From: Chloroflexota bacterium
GTDB taxonomy: Bacteria > Chloroflexota > Anaerolineae > Aggregatilineales > J027
NCBI GenBank assembly: GCA_016234595.1
Contig: JACRBG010000035.1
Coordinates: forward strand, 124,001 to 188,000
Direction of reading: 5' to 3'
Length of the DNA: 64,000 nucleotides
Both the position numbers and the translations under genes were made by a program. Below, one piece after another: positions 17,582-26,663 of the stretch. The notes under the pieces are model-generated. The model did not search any database, had not been told where the DNA came from, and was given only the letters and a program-made list of their open reading frames with translations. The stretch's first letter is position 1. Each line of letters opens with the position of its first letter.

Positions 17582-18442
17582 TTACAACGTCTTTTCAAAC
17601 CATTCTACTACTTTTTGGCTATACTGATCAGGATATTTCACGTGGGCGCGGCGATGTCGGCAACCCGGCACAATCCACAATTCACTACCCGAGGGCGCAT
17701 TGGCTGCAATTGCTTTGATGGAGGGCATAGATACAAGGGTATCTTCCGCGCCATGAATAAACAAAATTGGACACCTAACACCGGTTATCCAATCGAGGGT
17801 GTTCACCCGGTCAAAGCGAGCCAAGCTAATGATCGATCCTCCCAACATACACAGCCATGCTAGGCCACTTGCCATGATCGGCTGGATATTTTTTTCAGCC
17901 AACCAGCCTGTCAGAGTCTGATGTAGGGTTGCAATCGCACCGTCAGCCACAATTGTGCGGATTTGTTTGGTGCGTGCCGCCGTCAAAATAGCCGTGCCTG
18001 CCCCCATGCTAAACCCCAAAACTCCAACTTCCTCAATGCCATGCGCCCCTGCCAAATAGTCTAAGACGCCCAGCAAATCATATTGTTCGCGCAGGCCAAA
18101 GGTCACAAAATTGCCTTCAGATTCGCCATGTGCCCGAAAATTAAACATCAATACGTTAAACCCTGCATCGTGTAAAATTCCGGCTTGGCGTACATCTGCG
18201 TCCATGCTGCCATTTTGTCCGTGACATTGAATTATTGTGCCCTTGGCCGTGTGTCGAGCAGGAATCCACCACCCTTGGAGCAGTAAATCATCGCGGCTAT
18301 AAAAACGCACACGCTCAAAAGGCAAGCCGTGATTGGCAGGTGAATCGGGCGCGTCAGGGGTGCGACGTTCTATTATCTTTTTGCCCCCCACCCCTGCAAT
18401 AACGGCAAATACACCAATTAGAAATGCCAAGAACCCTTTCAT
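17582..18442 (-). CDS. Alpha/beta hydrolase
   Basis: A 286-aa protein with an N-terminal membrane anchor or uncleaved signal (FLAFLIGVFAVIAGVGG). The alpha/beta hydrolase fold shows HGQNGSMDAD (oxyanion loop), GFSMGAGTA (nucleophile Ser), a late Asp in GAEDTLV and His in CRHRRAHV. Related sequences are annotated as peptidases or esterases of the BAAT/acyl-CoA type; the substrate cannot be told. It follows the DsbA-cyclophilin gene by 9 bases. Confidence 0.88.
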   Translation of the reverse strand: MKGFLAFLIGVFAVIAGVGGKKIIERRTPDAPDSPANHGLPFERVRFYSRDDLLLQGWWIPARHTAKGTIIQCHGQNGSMDADVRQAGILHDAGFNVLMFNFRAHGESEGNFVTFGLREQYDLLGVLDYLAGAHGIEEVGVLGFSMGAGTAILTAARTKQIRTIVADGAIATLHQTLTGWLAEKNIQPIMASGLAWLCMLGGSIISLARFDRVNTLDWITGVRCPILFIHGAEDTLVSMPSIKAIAANAPSGSELWIVPGCRHRRAHVKYPDQYSQKVVEWFEKTL

Positions 18443-18451
18443 GTCATCCTC

Positions 18452-19693
18452 TCAATTGGCCTCAATACGGATGCCGCGAATTAAATCACCCGGCGGTGGA
18501 TTGGGAAAACGTAACGGGTCACCGGGGTTACGTGGCGTCAAGGCTTGCACCACATCCATACCCACCGTCACCACGCCAAAAATCGTATACTGCCCATCCC
18601 ATTCCGTTTCGTGATTCGGCAATGCCTCAAAGGTGATAAAAAATTGACTCCCAGCCTCGCCGGGTTCGCCGGGGGGATGTGACATTGCCACTAACCCCAC
18701 TCGATCAAAAGTAAGGCCATTTTGTTCCTCACCCGTAATGCGATAGCCCGGATAGCCTCGTCCGGTGTCACTGGGGTCGCCCGACTGGGCATAAAAATTA
18801 GGGATGACCAAGAAAAACGTATTGGCATCGTACCAACCCTGTTGCGCCAAAAATACAAAATTATTGACAGCTTGGGGGGCCTCATCTTCAAACAAATCAA
18901 TGCGAATATCGCCCTTCTCAGTCTCGATAACGGCTTGATAATCTTTGCTCATATCGAGGGTAAGGGGTGGCGCGGCCTCAAAAAAATCTTGTTCCAACAG
19001 GGCCAAACGCACTACCCCATCCAAGCCAAACAGGTCATCCCGGTCATTCAGCAATTCACCGTTGACCAGTAGGGTCGGAATCCCGACGATTTCCAGCGCA
19101 GCAGCCTGCTCTTGATACTGCTCAACCAGTGGCGCGTAGAGACCTTCATCCAATTCGCGGTTAAAACGTTCAACATCCAAGCCCGCGGTTTGGGCATACT
19201 CGGTCAGTTTGGCGCGAAAATCTTCGGGTGCTAACTCCACCCATTCGGCCTGCGTGGTATATAAAATCGCCTGCATATCCCAAAAATGATCTTGGGCAGC
19301 GGCGGCTTCAGCGGCTTGCAAGGCGAGTCCAGCCTTATCATTGCTTTGGGTATCGGGCAGGTGTCGCCAAACCAAGCGCAGGCTTTCAGGATATTGACCA
19401 CGCAAAATTTCCAAATCACGGGCATAGCGGGCACAGCGCGAACATTGAAAATCGGCATACATGATAATTGTCACCGGAGCATCCTCTGGCCCCAGAATAT
19501 AATCACGTGGCTCAACGGCCTTTGATTCGCTATTTCCTAGACTGAGGACATCTGGCGTTTGGGTGATCGGCGGCGGTGCCGTAGATTCAGTGACATCTAC
19601 TTGTTCACCTTTTTTATCGTCCCCACCACAGGCGGCCAGCAATAAACCCGCCAAAATAATTGCAATCAATATCTTTTGTGTTTTAACAATCAT
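18452..19693 (-). CDS. Lipoprotein fusing a DsbA-like thioredoxin domain to a cyclophilin domain
   Basis: A 413-aa lipoprotein with signal and lipobox LLAAC (Cys22). Residues about 60-235 form a DsbA-like thioredoxin fold with active site C84-S-R-C87 in DFQCSRCARY and the cis-Pro loop VGIPTLLV. Residues about 250-410 form a cyclophilin domain (GSQFFITFEALP, GQYTIFGVV). The hallmark FHR of cyclophilins is FFL here (residues 293-295, in FFLVIPNF), so the catalytic Arg is missing. The combination suggests an extracytoplasmic folding factor. It overlaps the GNAT gene by 4 bases and precedes the hydrolase by 9. Confidence 0.92.
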   Translation of the reverse strand: MIVKTQKILIAIILAGLLLAACGGDDKKGEQVDVTESTAPPPITQTPDVLSLGNSESKAVEPRDYILGPEDAPVTIIMYADFQCSRCARYARDLEILRGQYPESLRLVWRHLPDTQSNDKAGLALQAAEAAAAQDHFWDMQAILYTTQAEWVELAPEDFRAKLTEYAQTAGLDVERFNRELDEGLYAPLVEQYQEQAAALEIVGIPTLLVNGELLNDRDDLFGLDGVVRLALLEQDFFEAAPPLTLDMSKDYQAVIETEKGDIRIDLFEDEAPQAVNNFVFLAQQGWYDANTFFLVIPNFYAQSGDPSDTGRGYPGYRITGEEQNGLTFDRVGLVAMSHPPGEPGEAGSQFFITFEALPNHETEWDGQYTIFGVVTVGMDVVQALTPRNPGDPLRFPNPPPGDLIRGIRIEAN

Positions 19694-20235
19694 GGGTTGT
19701 CCACTATCAATAATGAATACATCGCATGGTCAGCATAACGATTGGTCAGCCAGTCGGATTGCCGTTTGATACCTTCCAGTGTAAACCCTAACCGTTCGGC
19801 AATCGCCCGACTGCGACTATTCTCCACCGCCGCCTGAATTTCAACACGGTGCATTTTTTCTCGCTCAAAAAGATAGCCGATCACCGCGCGGCAGGCTCTG
19901 GTTACAAGCCCATAACCGACATATTGCTCCGCTAGCCAATAGCCAATTTCTGTTTTATGGCTCTCGCGGTTGATGAAATGGCACACCACACCGCCAGCCA
20001 ATTCATTTTTGTACCACAATCCGGCATGAAAACCATCACCTTGCACTGATTTTTCAGCAAATCGCTGAATCAAGGCCTGTGTATCTTGCAAAGTTTGAAT
20101 CCGCCCCGACCAGCGCAGCCATGTATCAAGATGAGTGCGATTTTGCAAAATGAGGTTAAACATGGTTTCTGCATCAGCCAAATCGAACTGGCGCAGGGCA
20201 ATTTCATCATCAACGCGGAGCAGCAGTGGAGTCAT
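19690..20235 (-). CDS. GNAT N-acetyltransferase, RimJ/RimL-like
   Basis: A 181-aa acetyl-CoA-dependent acetyltransferase. It has the RimL-type N-terminal layout (LRQFDLADAETMFNLI), the strand ETEIGYWL-like segment (KTEIGYWLAEQYVGYG), the motif A region and the typical ENSRSRAIAERLGFTLEG near the end. RimL relatives acetylate ribosomal protein or peptide N-termini, but many members act on other amines. ATGA overlap with the downstream lipoprotein gene. Confidence 0.92.
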   Translation of the reverse strand: MTPLLLRVDDEIALRQFDLADAETMFNLILQNRTHLDTWLRWSGRIQTLQDTQALIQRFAEKSVQGDGFHAGLWYKNELAGGVVCHFINRESHKTEIGYWLAEQYVGYGLVTRACRAVIGYLFEREKMHRVEIQAAVENSRSRAIAERLGFTLEGIKRQSDWLTNRYADHAMYSLLIVDNP

Positions 20236-20243
20236 GTTTAATG

Positions 20244-21389
20244 TTAACCTCGCATCACCTGTTCATAAACTTCGAGTGTTTTTTGGGCCGTTTTGCGCCA
20301 TGTAAATTTGGTAGCCTGCCCCCGCGCCGCATTGGCAAGATGGGCGTGTAAATCATCTTGAATCATCACCGCTAAAATCGCCGCTCCCAACTGCCGTGCG
20401 TCATCAGTTGGAACTAGATAGGCCGCATCACCTGTTACTTCGGGAATGGAAGATACATGACAGGCAATTACGGGTGTCCCACACGCCATCGCCTCCAAAA
20501 TTGGCAATCCGAATCCCTCATAGCGACTGGGGAAAACCACCGCCTTCGCCAACCGATATAAAGACGGTTTATCCTCCTCCGCGATCTCGCCCAACCAAAG
20601 CGAATATTTCTCAACATCAAGCTCTTTTGCATACTTTCGTAAATCCGGAAATCTTGATGTACCCCATTCTTTTGGTTGATTACCTGCCAGCACCAGCGGT
20701 ATTTGCTCACCCAGCGACGGCCCCGCATAGGTCCATGCCAATAATAATTGATGCACATTTTTGCGGATGTCAAAGCCACCAAAATACAACACAAATTCGC
20801 TCGGCAGGTCATATTTTTGGCGCACAAGCTCATCTTCATCAGCGTAAGCCACTGGACGAAAACGATCATCCGCCGCCAGATAGGTTGGCGTAATTTGTTC
20901 AGCAGGGATGTCGAGATGCTGGACAATATCAGCTTTGCTGGCTTCCGATAGGGTGATGATATGCGCTGATCCTTTAGCCGTCGCACTGACCAAGCTGGTA
21001 TAAAATTTCGCCCCTGTCCCCCCGCGATATTCCGGCAGGACCAGCGGAATCAAATCCAATACTGATGTCACCAATCGGGCTGGCTTGCTGTTAAGTGGGC
21101 TACCCCAATACGGTACATGGGCAATATCAGCCCCTATCTGTCGCACCGCTTGGGAATAACCCCGCTGCTCAAACCAGACCTTTTGTAGATGTCCTTTAAA
21201 TTTAGCTGGTGCATGGGCCATATTCACATTTTCGGGCAGGCTGTCTAAATCCCGCATAAAATCTGGCACGACCAATGTCATGACCAAATCTGGCGCGACC
21301 TTTTGCAAAGCTGTCACCAAGTTGCGGATATATTGCCCACTGCCCACCCGCTGCTGATTCCAAAACCATCCATTAAAAGCGATGTGCAT
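20244..21389 (-). CDS. Glycosyltransferase family 4 (GT-B fold)
   Basis: About 381 aa. The N-terminus MHIAFNGWFWNQQRVGSGQY is typical of mannosyl- or glucosyltransferases of GT4. The C-terminal donor domain has FVLYFGGFDIRKNVHQLL and the EX7E motif (PSRYEGFGLPILEAMACGTP). The ATG at 21389 is 1 base after the upstream stop, with TAGGA 10 bases before; a TTG at 21398 is less likely. It is part of the envelope-glycan run with two GT39-like genes and galE. Confidence 0.94.
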   Translation of the reverse strand: MHIAFNGWFWNQQRVGSGQYIRNLVTALQKVAPDLVMTLVVPDFMRDLDSLPENVNMAHAPAKFKGHLQKVWFEQRGYSQAVRQIGADIAHVPYWGSPLNSKPARLVTSVLDLIPLVLPEYRGGTGAKFYTSLVSATAKGSAHIITLSEASKADIVQHLDIPAEQITPTYLAADDRFRPVAYADEDELVRQKYDLPSEFVLYFGGFDIRKNVHQLLLAWTYAGPSLGEQIPLVLAGNQPKEWGTSRFPDLRKYAKELDVEKYSLWLGEIAEEDKPSLYRLAKAVVFPSRYEGFGLPILEAMACGTPVIACHVSSIPEVTGDAAYLVPTDDARQLGAAILAVMIQDDLHAHLANAARGQATKFTWRKTAQKTLEVYEQVMRG

Positions 21390-21390
21390 T

Positions 21391-23649
21391 CTATTCAATC
21401 CTAAACGTATCTAATAAAACCGTGTCATCCGGCCAAGCATTGCCAGCGGCATCTGCCGCGTGTAACCGTGTAAAAGTTTCGGCCTGATACAGCCCAATCT
21501 TGACCTGATATTCCCCGGCAGGCAAGCCCGTCAAGGGCAGGGTAACCAGATCAGGAATGCGTTCCCCGTCGCCCCATGCCCATGTTGGATACTGCTCACC
21601 GCCTGCCAATGGGTCGAGTTGGGCCACCTGCTGACCGTTAGCATCCTCAATATGCACAAACAGTTTATAGGTGTCAGCGGGACGGCTACGTGTCCCCCAT
21701 GTCAGGGCCAGTTGCAAATTTTCGCTGTCATGGCTGACGGCGTAATCCACCAGCGATATACCCTCAAAACGGAAGGGAGCCGCGTCCATTTCACTAAGGG
21801 TAATTTTCTCGGCGGGGGCAATCAGTGAGCCAATAAAGGTGGTAAACAACTCGCTGCCATCAGGTGCATAATTGGGTAGGCGGTTGCCTGTTTCAAATTG
21901 AAGTAGCGTCAACGAAAGCCGATAGATCTGCCCCGCCTGAAGTTCTCCATCAATTGGCAGGCCAAAGGTATCACAAAATGCCTTGCCCGGTTCCCACAGC
22001 GTATAGTTGCCTAAGCCGAGATACGATTCACGTCGCCCGACCACCTCATCATCTGGCCCAATTACATGCAAAGCAAACGCATAGGGCATCGAGATTCTTT
22101 CACCAGATGATTTAGCATCTTCGGCCTGCCAACACAAAGTAAATTCGCGGGTGTCGCCTGTGTGAATGCGCGTATCGTCCACCTTAAAACCCAGAAAATC
22201 AGCTTGCCCATAATCTAACATCTCCCCCATCAAATCTTGGGGAGGATTCTCGGTTAATGGGGGTCGCCCGAACGCGGGATAAATCGTGGTCGGTACAATA
22301 ATCACAGCCATGCCTGCCAATGCTCCCGCCGTCCACTCGCGTGTTTTAGGAAACTGGCGCAGACCCATCACCACCAGTAGCACCAAGGCAGGATAGTAGG
22401 GCAACAATAACCGCCCCGGCACGACATGGCTAACAGTCGTCCATTGCAGCAGCGACATGATGCCCACCGCGAGGGTCAGGAGGAGAATGAGGACATCAGT
22501 GGTTCTCGATAGGGGAGGGGTTGCAAAGCCTCCCTTGCGAATACCTCCCAATAAACCCTTCCCCCACCCCATCACCCCGACAACCGCTATTACAATCGGC
22601 AAGACGTAGCCCCAATCCTTGATAAACACGGAGCGCCAACCAAAACGTGCCCACACTTCCCGCGTCAATTCAGGGATACGGGTACGAAATTCGGGCAATT
22701 TTTCAAGCATTGAAGGGTGTTCTTTAATCCCCCACGGCATATTGATATGCGGCTGCGTGCCAAATGGGTCATCAAACAAAATCGCCCCGCGTACATACCA
22801 CCATCCGCCCATGACGGCAGCCAGCCCAATCAACACCACCCAGCCAGCGATGAGACGTGCTAGAGGTGCAGTTTGTCTATTGGCTCGGCTTTGCCACCAG
22901 CCTAGGCCAACCGCCAAGACAGGCACAGGCCACAGTGATAAGCCGCTGGTTTTGGAAAGGGCGGCAAGTCCCATGCACAGCCCTGTTCCAATCAACCAAC
23001 CCCGATTTTGCCAATCGCGTAGTAAATGGAGCGACCCCGCCAATATCCATGAACCAAACGCCATCGCTGCTACGTCATTGCTGACCACTGCGAAACCATG
23101 CAGAGCTTGGGGATTAAAAGCCAGTCCCATCGCTGCCAAGAGTGCCCAGCCCCGTTGTTGCGGCCACAACGCCAACCCCGCCCAATACACCCCCGCTACC
23201 GCCACCATGCCATAGATAGCCGATAGGAGGCGTGTCCATTGTAGAGCGTCGGCTAAATGCTGCTCACCCTCACTCAGCACATGATTTTTCGACATCAAAT
23301 AGAAATTGCGATTATCACGGCTGGTTTCGGGGGCAGGATACCCACGCCAAGGATTGGCTTTCGCCTCGGCATCAAGTGGCCCAAAATCGTGTAGGTGGCT
23401 AAACAGTGCCGCCGAGACATAATACAAGGGGGCTTGGCTGACCTGCTGGGCAATCGTGGTGTCAAAATCGGCATGGGGGTCGGGTAAATCTCCGCTTTCA
23501 CGCACCTTCAATATATAGGCAAAATGCGAGGGTTCGTCTGGCCCTTCAAATGGCGTAATCGCCCAGCCATAAATCCGCACGACCAGCAGAAACACTCCCA
23601 ATAGGATGATGAGTGGCAGGTGTCTTGGGAGGCGTTTAGGTAACATCAT
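21391..23649 (-). CDS. Large GT39/DUF2142-like membrane glycosyltransferase
   Basis: A 752-aa protein: ten or more hydrophobic segments in residues 10-460, then a soluble beta-rich domain (about 480-750). The first extracytoplasmic loop has GPDEPSHFAYI and later QAPLYY, as in DUF2142 and related PMT-superfamily enzymes, which use polyprenyl-phosphate sugars on the outer face. The C-terminal domain alternates beta strands with acidic motifs and may bind carbohydrate. Residues around 375-380 (GGFATPPLS) are encoded by a dispersed palindrome (22508-22538). It abuts the next upstream gene with no gap. Confidence 0.85.
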   Translation of the reverse strand: MMLPKRLPRHLPLIILLGVFLLVVRIYGWAITPFEGPDEPSHFAYILKVRESGDLPDPHADFDTTIAQQVSQAPLYYVSAALFSHLHDFGPLDAEAKANPWRGYPAPETSRDNRNFYLMSKNHVLSEGEQHLADALQWTRLLSAIYGMVAVAGVYWAGLALWPQQRGWALLAAMGLAFNPQALHGFAVVSNDVAAMAFGSWILAGSLHLLRDWQNRGWLIGTGLCMGLAALSKTSGLSLWPVPVLAVGLGWWQSRANRQTAPLARLIAGWVVLIGLAAVMGGWWYVRGAILFDDPFGTQPHINMPWGIKEHPSMLEKLPEFRTRIPELTREVWARFGWRSVFIKDWGYVLPIVIAVVGVMGWGKGLLGGIRKGGFATPPLSRTTDVLILLLTLAVGIMSLLQWTTVSHVVPGRLLLPYYPALVLLVVMGLRQFPKTREWTAGALAGMAVIIVPTTIYPAFGRPPLTENPPQDLMGEMLDYGQADFLGFKVDDTRIHTGDTREFTLCWQAEDAKSSGERISMPYAFALHVIGPDDEVVGRRESYLGLGNYTLWEPGKAFCDTFGLPIDGELQAGQIYRLSLTLLQFETGNRLPNYAPDGSELFTTFIGSLIAPAEKITLSEMDAAPFRFEGISLVDYAVSHDSENLQLALTWGTRSRPADTYKLFVHIEDANGQQVAQLDPLAGGEQYPTWAWGDGERIPDLVTLPLTGLPAGEYQVKIGLYQAETFTRLHAADAAGNAWPDDTVLLDTFRIE
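22508..22538 (+). repeat. GTAGGGG-family palindrome inside a coding gene
   Basis: ATAGGGGAGGGG, a TTGCAAAG loop region and CCTCCCTT match the intergenic hairpins at 841, 2730, 5452 and 33548. Here the hairpin is inside the GT39-like gene and is read in frame as a short Gly/Pro segment in a loop. Confidence 0.55.
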
Positions 23650-25671
23650 TTACGGCTCGGTCGTGAACAAAATCAGGTCGGCGGTGAACTGCATCTGACC
23701 ACTGGCATCGGGGTAATTGAAAATCGCGTTAACCCCGCGTGGGCTATCATAAAATCCGGTCAGGATGGTGATTGGCCCTTGAATATCGGCGGGAACTTGC
23801 AACATGAGGTCATAAATCATCCAATCCCCCACCCGCCACGTCAAGGCCGGAATATAAGTCCCATCCGCGATATACCGCACCTGTCGCTGGTTGTCTAACA
23901 CATGGGCATATGGCGCAAAATTCCATGCTCCCCGTTCGGGTGCAAGGCCATCTACCTGCCAATAAAGCCGCAGGGTTGCTGTTTGACCAGGGCGCAGGGC
24001 GTCAAGCAACCACCACCCGATAAAACGAATCCCCACGTCTGAGGGAATATCGGCAGAGTTCATGGGTTTAAAGTTTTGTTTCAACTCCCACAAACTAATC
24101 CGTGTGCCATCCCTCAAGCGAATCGGAATTTCGGCCACTTCACCATGGGCTGGTGGATTAATCGGCTGGGTTGGGGCATGGAATTCTACATACAATCCAC
24201 CTCCTTTGGGTATGACCACTGCATCATGAATCAAAAAGTTATAAACCGCCGGAAAGGTTTTGCCCGCCATCGCCATGGAAGGCCATTCACCAATTTGGGT
24301 ATAGACCACCATACCGTCTTGATAATTTGCGCGGATGCCTGCGCCCAATTTCATCGCCGCGTCAATCGGCAGCGTCCACGGGATGTCATTGCCCGGATAG
24401 GTCGTACTCTCTTGAGCAAAGCGGATAGTATTGAGTCCATTGAGGCCCATCGTAAAAATGACGCCTGCAATAATGGCATATTGAGCAAAGGCTTTAATGC
24501 CCTCACCCCCAACCCCTCTCCCAATGCTTGGAGCGAGGGGAGATATAGAAACCTTCTTACTTGACCACAGTGGCTCCAGCGCCCAACCAACTAAACCATG
24601 CCCTGCCGGAAGGGTCAGTAGCAAATAATGGGGATGCACTGATTTGGAGACATAGGTCATCATCAAAACAGGCAGCCAAAACCAAATCAGCAGAATGACG
24701 GCGACGTCTTGTTGAGGTGTATGGCGACACCTGATGAGTGTATAGAGTGCCCGTGCGACGCCTGCCAACAAAATTACCGATAATACCCGATGAACGATAT
24801 TGGTGATGTCATTGCGGATTTCAGCGTCACGTGCTGGCGCATAGACCCCCCGCGCCGCCGGATATTCCCACCCTGTCACCAGTCGTAGGGCATGATTCAG
24901 GGCTTCATCGGATAAACTCGAATTCCCCCCTGCAAACGACTCGGTACGGTTCTTGGTATCACCCCACTGACGAGCCAAGCCAATGATATATAAGCTAAAT
25001 AAGGCCACAAAAATCGCCCCACCAATGAGCAGCGGCTTTTTAGGGATACGTCGCCAATAAATGAGGATGAGCAAACCCACCGACGCAGCAAGGGCATACG
25101 ACAGCAGATACGTATTGGCGAAAATGGCGAGGCCGACCAGTGCGATGAGCGTCTTTTGTTCGGGGCGGGGTGTTTTACGGGTAATAACGGCTACCAATGC
25201 CCAAAAAATCAGGCAGGCCAAAAAAGGCATCAAACATTGTACCCATGTGCGACGGCTTTCTTCAATTACCCAAGGATTTGCCGCAAACAGCGCCGTGCCA
25301 ATCAATGCCGCCTGTGAACTCATCAACCGTTTAAGGCCACGATAGGCGAAATAAATGGCAAGGCTGTTGAGGCTGATGGTCAATATATAGGCGGTAATAA
25401 GTTGATGGGTAAGGGCCATCAAGGGGAGGAAAATATAGCCAGTCAGGGTTGGGTTGGCAAACAACACGGATGTCCCCTGCCCTGCCAGTGGAAAATGCCC
25501 ATGACCGAGCGTATCCAGTGCCTGCCAAATCGGGTAGACCTGATCGAGATTGACCTCAATCGCCCCCAAATTTTGGAAACGTAGCACAAAGCCGACAACC
25601 AAAATTGCCAGCAGTGCTAGACGTTCCCAATCCCGTGAATTAGGCGTTGCCATCGCCTTCCGCATATCCAT
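23650..25671 (-). CDS. GT39-like polytopic membrane glycosyltransferase
   Basis: About 673 aa with a dozen hydrophobic segments and a soluble C-terminal part (about 500-670), as in the neighbouring gene. The first loop has Asp in VNLDQVYPIWQAL, where PMT/ArnT enzymes carry catalytic acidic residues. Expected role: transfer of lipid-linked sugars outside the membrane. The start is uncertain: in-frame ATGs at 25671, 25665 and 25653 all overlap the 3' end of galE; I chose 25671 (AGG 10 bases upstream). A palindromic repeat (24500-24543) is read in frame as a Gly/Pro-rich loop. Confidence 0.85.
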   Translation of the reverse strand: MDMRKAMATPNSRDWERLALLAILVVGFVLRFQNLGAIEVNLDQVYPIWQALDTLGHGHFPLAGQGTSVLFANPTLTGYIFLPLMALTHQLITAYILTISLNSLAIYFAYRGLKRLMSSQAALIGTALFAANPWVIEESRRTWVQCLMPFLACLIFWALVAVITRKTPRPEQKTLIALVGLAIFANTYLLSYALAASVGLLILIYWRRIPKKPLLIGGAIFVALFSLYIIGLARQWGDTKNRTESFAGGNSSLSDEALNHALRLVTGWEYPAARGVYAPARDAEIRNDITNIVHRVLSVILLAGVARALYTLIRCRHTPQQDVAVILLIWFWLPVLMMTYVSKSVHPHYLLLTLPAGHGLVGWALEPLWSSKKVSISPLAPSIGRGVGGEGIKAFAQYAIIAGVIFTMGLNGLNTIRFAQESTTYPGNDIPWTLPIDAAMKLGAGIRANYQDGMVVYTQIGEWPSMAMAGKTFPAVYNFLIHDAVVIPKGGGLYVEFHAPTQPINPPAHGEVAEIPIRLRDGTRISLWELKQNFKPMNSADIPSDVGIRFIGWWLLDALRPGQTATLRLYWQVDGLAPERGAWNFAPYAHVLDNQRQVRYIADGTYIPALTWRVGDWMIYDLMLQVPADIQGPITILTGFYDSPRGVNAIFNYPDASGQMQFTADLILFTTEP
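24500..24543. repeat. Palindromic C-rich repeat inserted in frame in the GT39-like gene
   Basis: The plus strand begins CCCTCACCCCCAACCCC and holds CCCCTCTCCCAA pairing with TTGGAGCGAGGGG around TGC. This sequence type is a common dispersed repeat in many bacterial genomes. It is translated in the minus frame as SPLAPSIGRGVGGEG, unlike the hydrophobic protein around it. Confidence 0.7.
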
Positions 25672-26650
25672 GTGGGTGAGCCTGATGCCATGCCCATGCC
25701 GTCTTAATAATTGCTTCCAATGTTGGGCGGCGGGGTTGCCAGCCAAGTTCATCATTAATGCGTTCCGATGAGGCCACCAAAACCGCTCCATCGCCCGGAC
25801 GGCGCTCGGTCACTTGGGCAGGAATTTCATGCCCAGTCACTTGACGTGCCACATCAATCACTTCCTTAACGCTGTAGCCGCGCCCATTGCCGAGGTTATA
25901 GGTCATCTCGCCGCGATCATCAATCGCTTCAAGGGCCAGCACATGCGCCGAGGCCAAATCTTCCACATGCACATAATCACGGATGCACGTCCCATCTTGG
26001 GTGGGATAGTCGTCCCCGAAAACCTTGATATTCTCACGTTGCCCCAGCGGTACTTGCAGGATAAGTGGAATTAGATGGGTTTCCGGCTGATGGGCTTCAC
26101 CGCGAATGGATTTGCCTGTCTTGTCTACCATCGAACCACAAGCATTAAAATAGCGCAATACCGCATATTTCAAACCCACTTGGCGCGCATACCAATGAAT
26201 CATATCTTCAATCATCAACTTGGTGTGCCCATAGACATTGCTTGGCCCCAGCGCGTCTTCTTCGTTGAGGGTGGCGTTCTTGCTGGCATATACGGCGGCT
26301 GTGGAGGAAAATACCAAACGTTTAACCCCATTATCAATCATCGCATCCAATAAAGCCTGTGAATTGACCACATTGTTTTGAAAATACTTGCCCGGTTTTT
26401 CCATAGATTCACCAGCTTCAATAAAAGCAGCAAAATGGGCAACAGCATCAAATTTGTGGGATTGGAACAGCACCGACAAGGCGCCGCGATCCCCAATATC
26501 ACCCCGTATAAAGTTCGCCCCTTCGGGAATGGCAGCCAAATGCCCCCGCGAAAGATTGTCATAAATGGTCACACGATGTCCAGCTTGCATAAAATGCGCG
26601 GCAGTGGTTGACCCAATGTACCCCGCCCCGCCTGTCACGAGAATGTGCAT
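25640..26650 (-). CDS. galE: UDP-glucose 4-epimerase
   Basis: Short-chain dehydrogenase family enzyme interconverting UDP-glucose and UDP-galactose, 336 aa, the usual length. It has the NAD-binding GGAGYIGS at the N-terminus, the catalytic Ser in SSTAAVY and Tyr/Lys in YGHTKLMIE, and the substrate loop RYFNACGS. It would supply UDP-galactose (or a related sugar) to the neighbouring glycosyltransferases. The 3' end overlaps the start of the GT39-like gene. Confidence 0.96.
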   Translation of the reverse strand: MHILVTGGAGYIGSTTAAHFMQAGHRVTIYDNLSRGHLAAIPEGANFIRGDIGDRGALSVLFQSHKFDAVAHFAAFIEAGESMEKPGKYFQNNVVNSQALLDAMIDNGVKRLVFSSTAAVYASKNATLNEEDALGPSNVYGHTKLMIEDMIHWYARQVGLKYAVLRYFNACGSMVDKTGKSIRGEAHQPETHLIPLILQVPLGQRENIKVFGDDYPTQDGTCIRDYVHVEDLASAHVLALEAIDDRGEMTYNLGNGRGYSVKEVIDVARQVTGHEIPAQVTERRPGDGAVLVASSERINDELGWQPRRPTLEAIIKTAWAWHQAHPHGYAEGDGNA

Positions 26651-26663
26651 ATGATTGCTTTCC

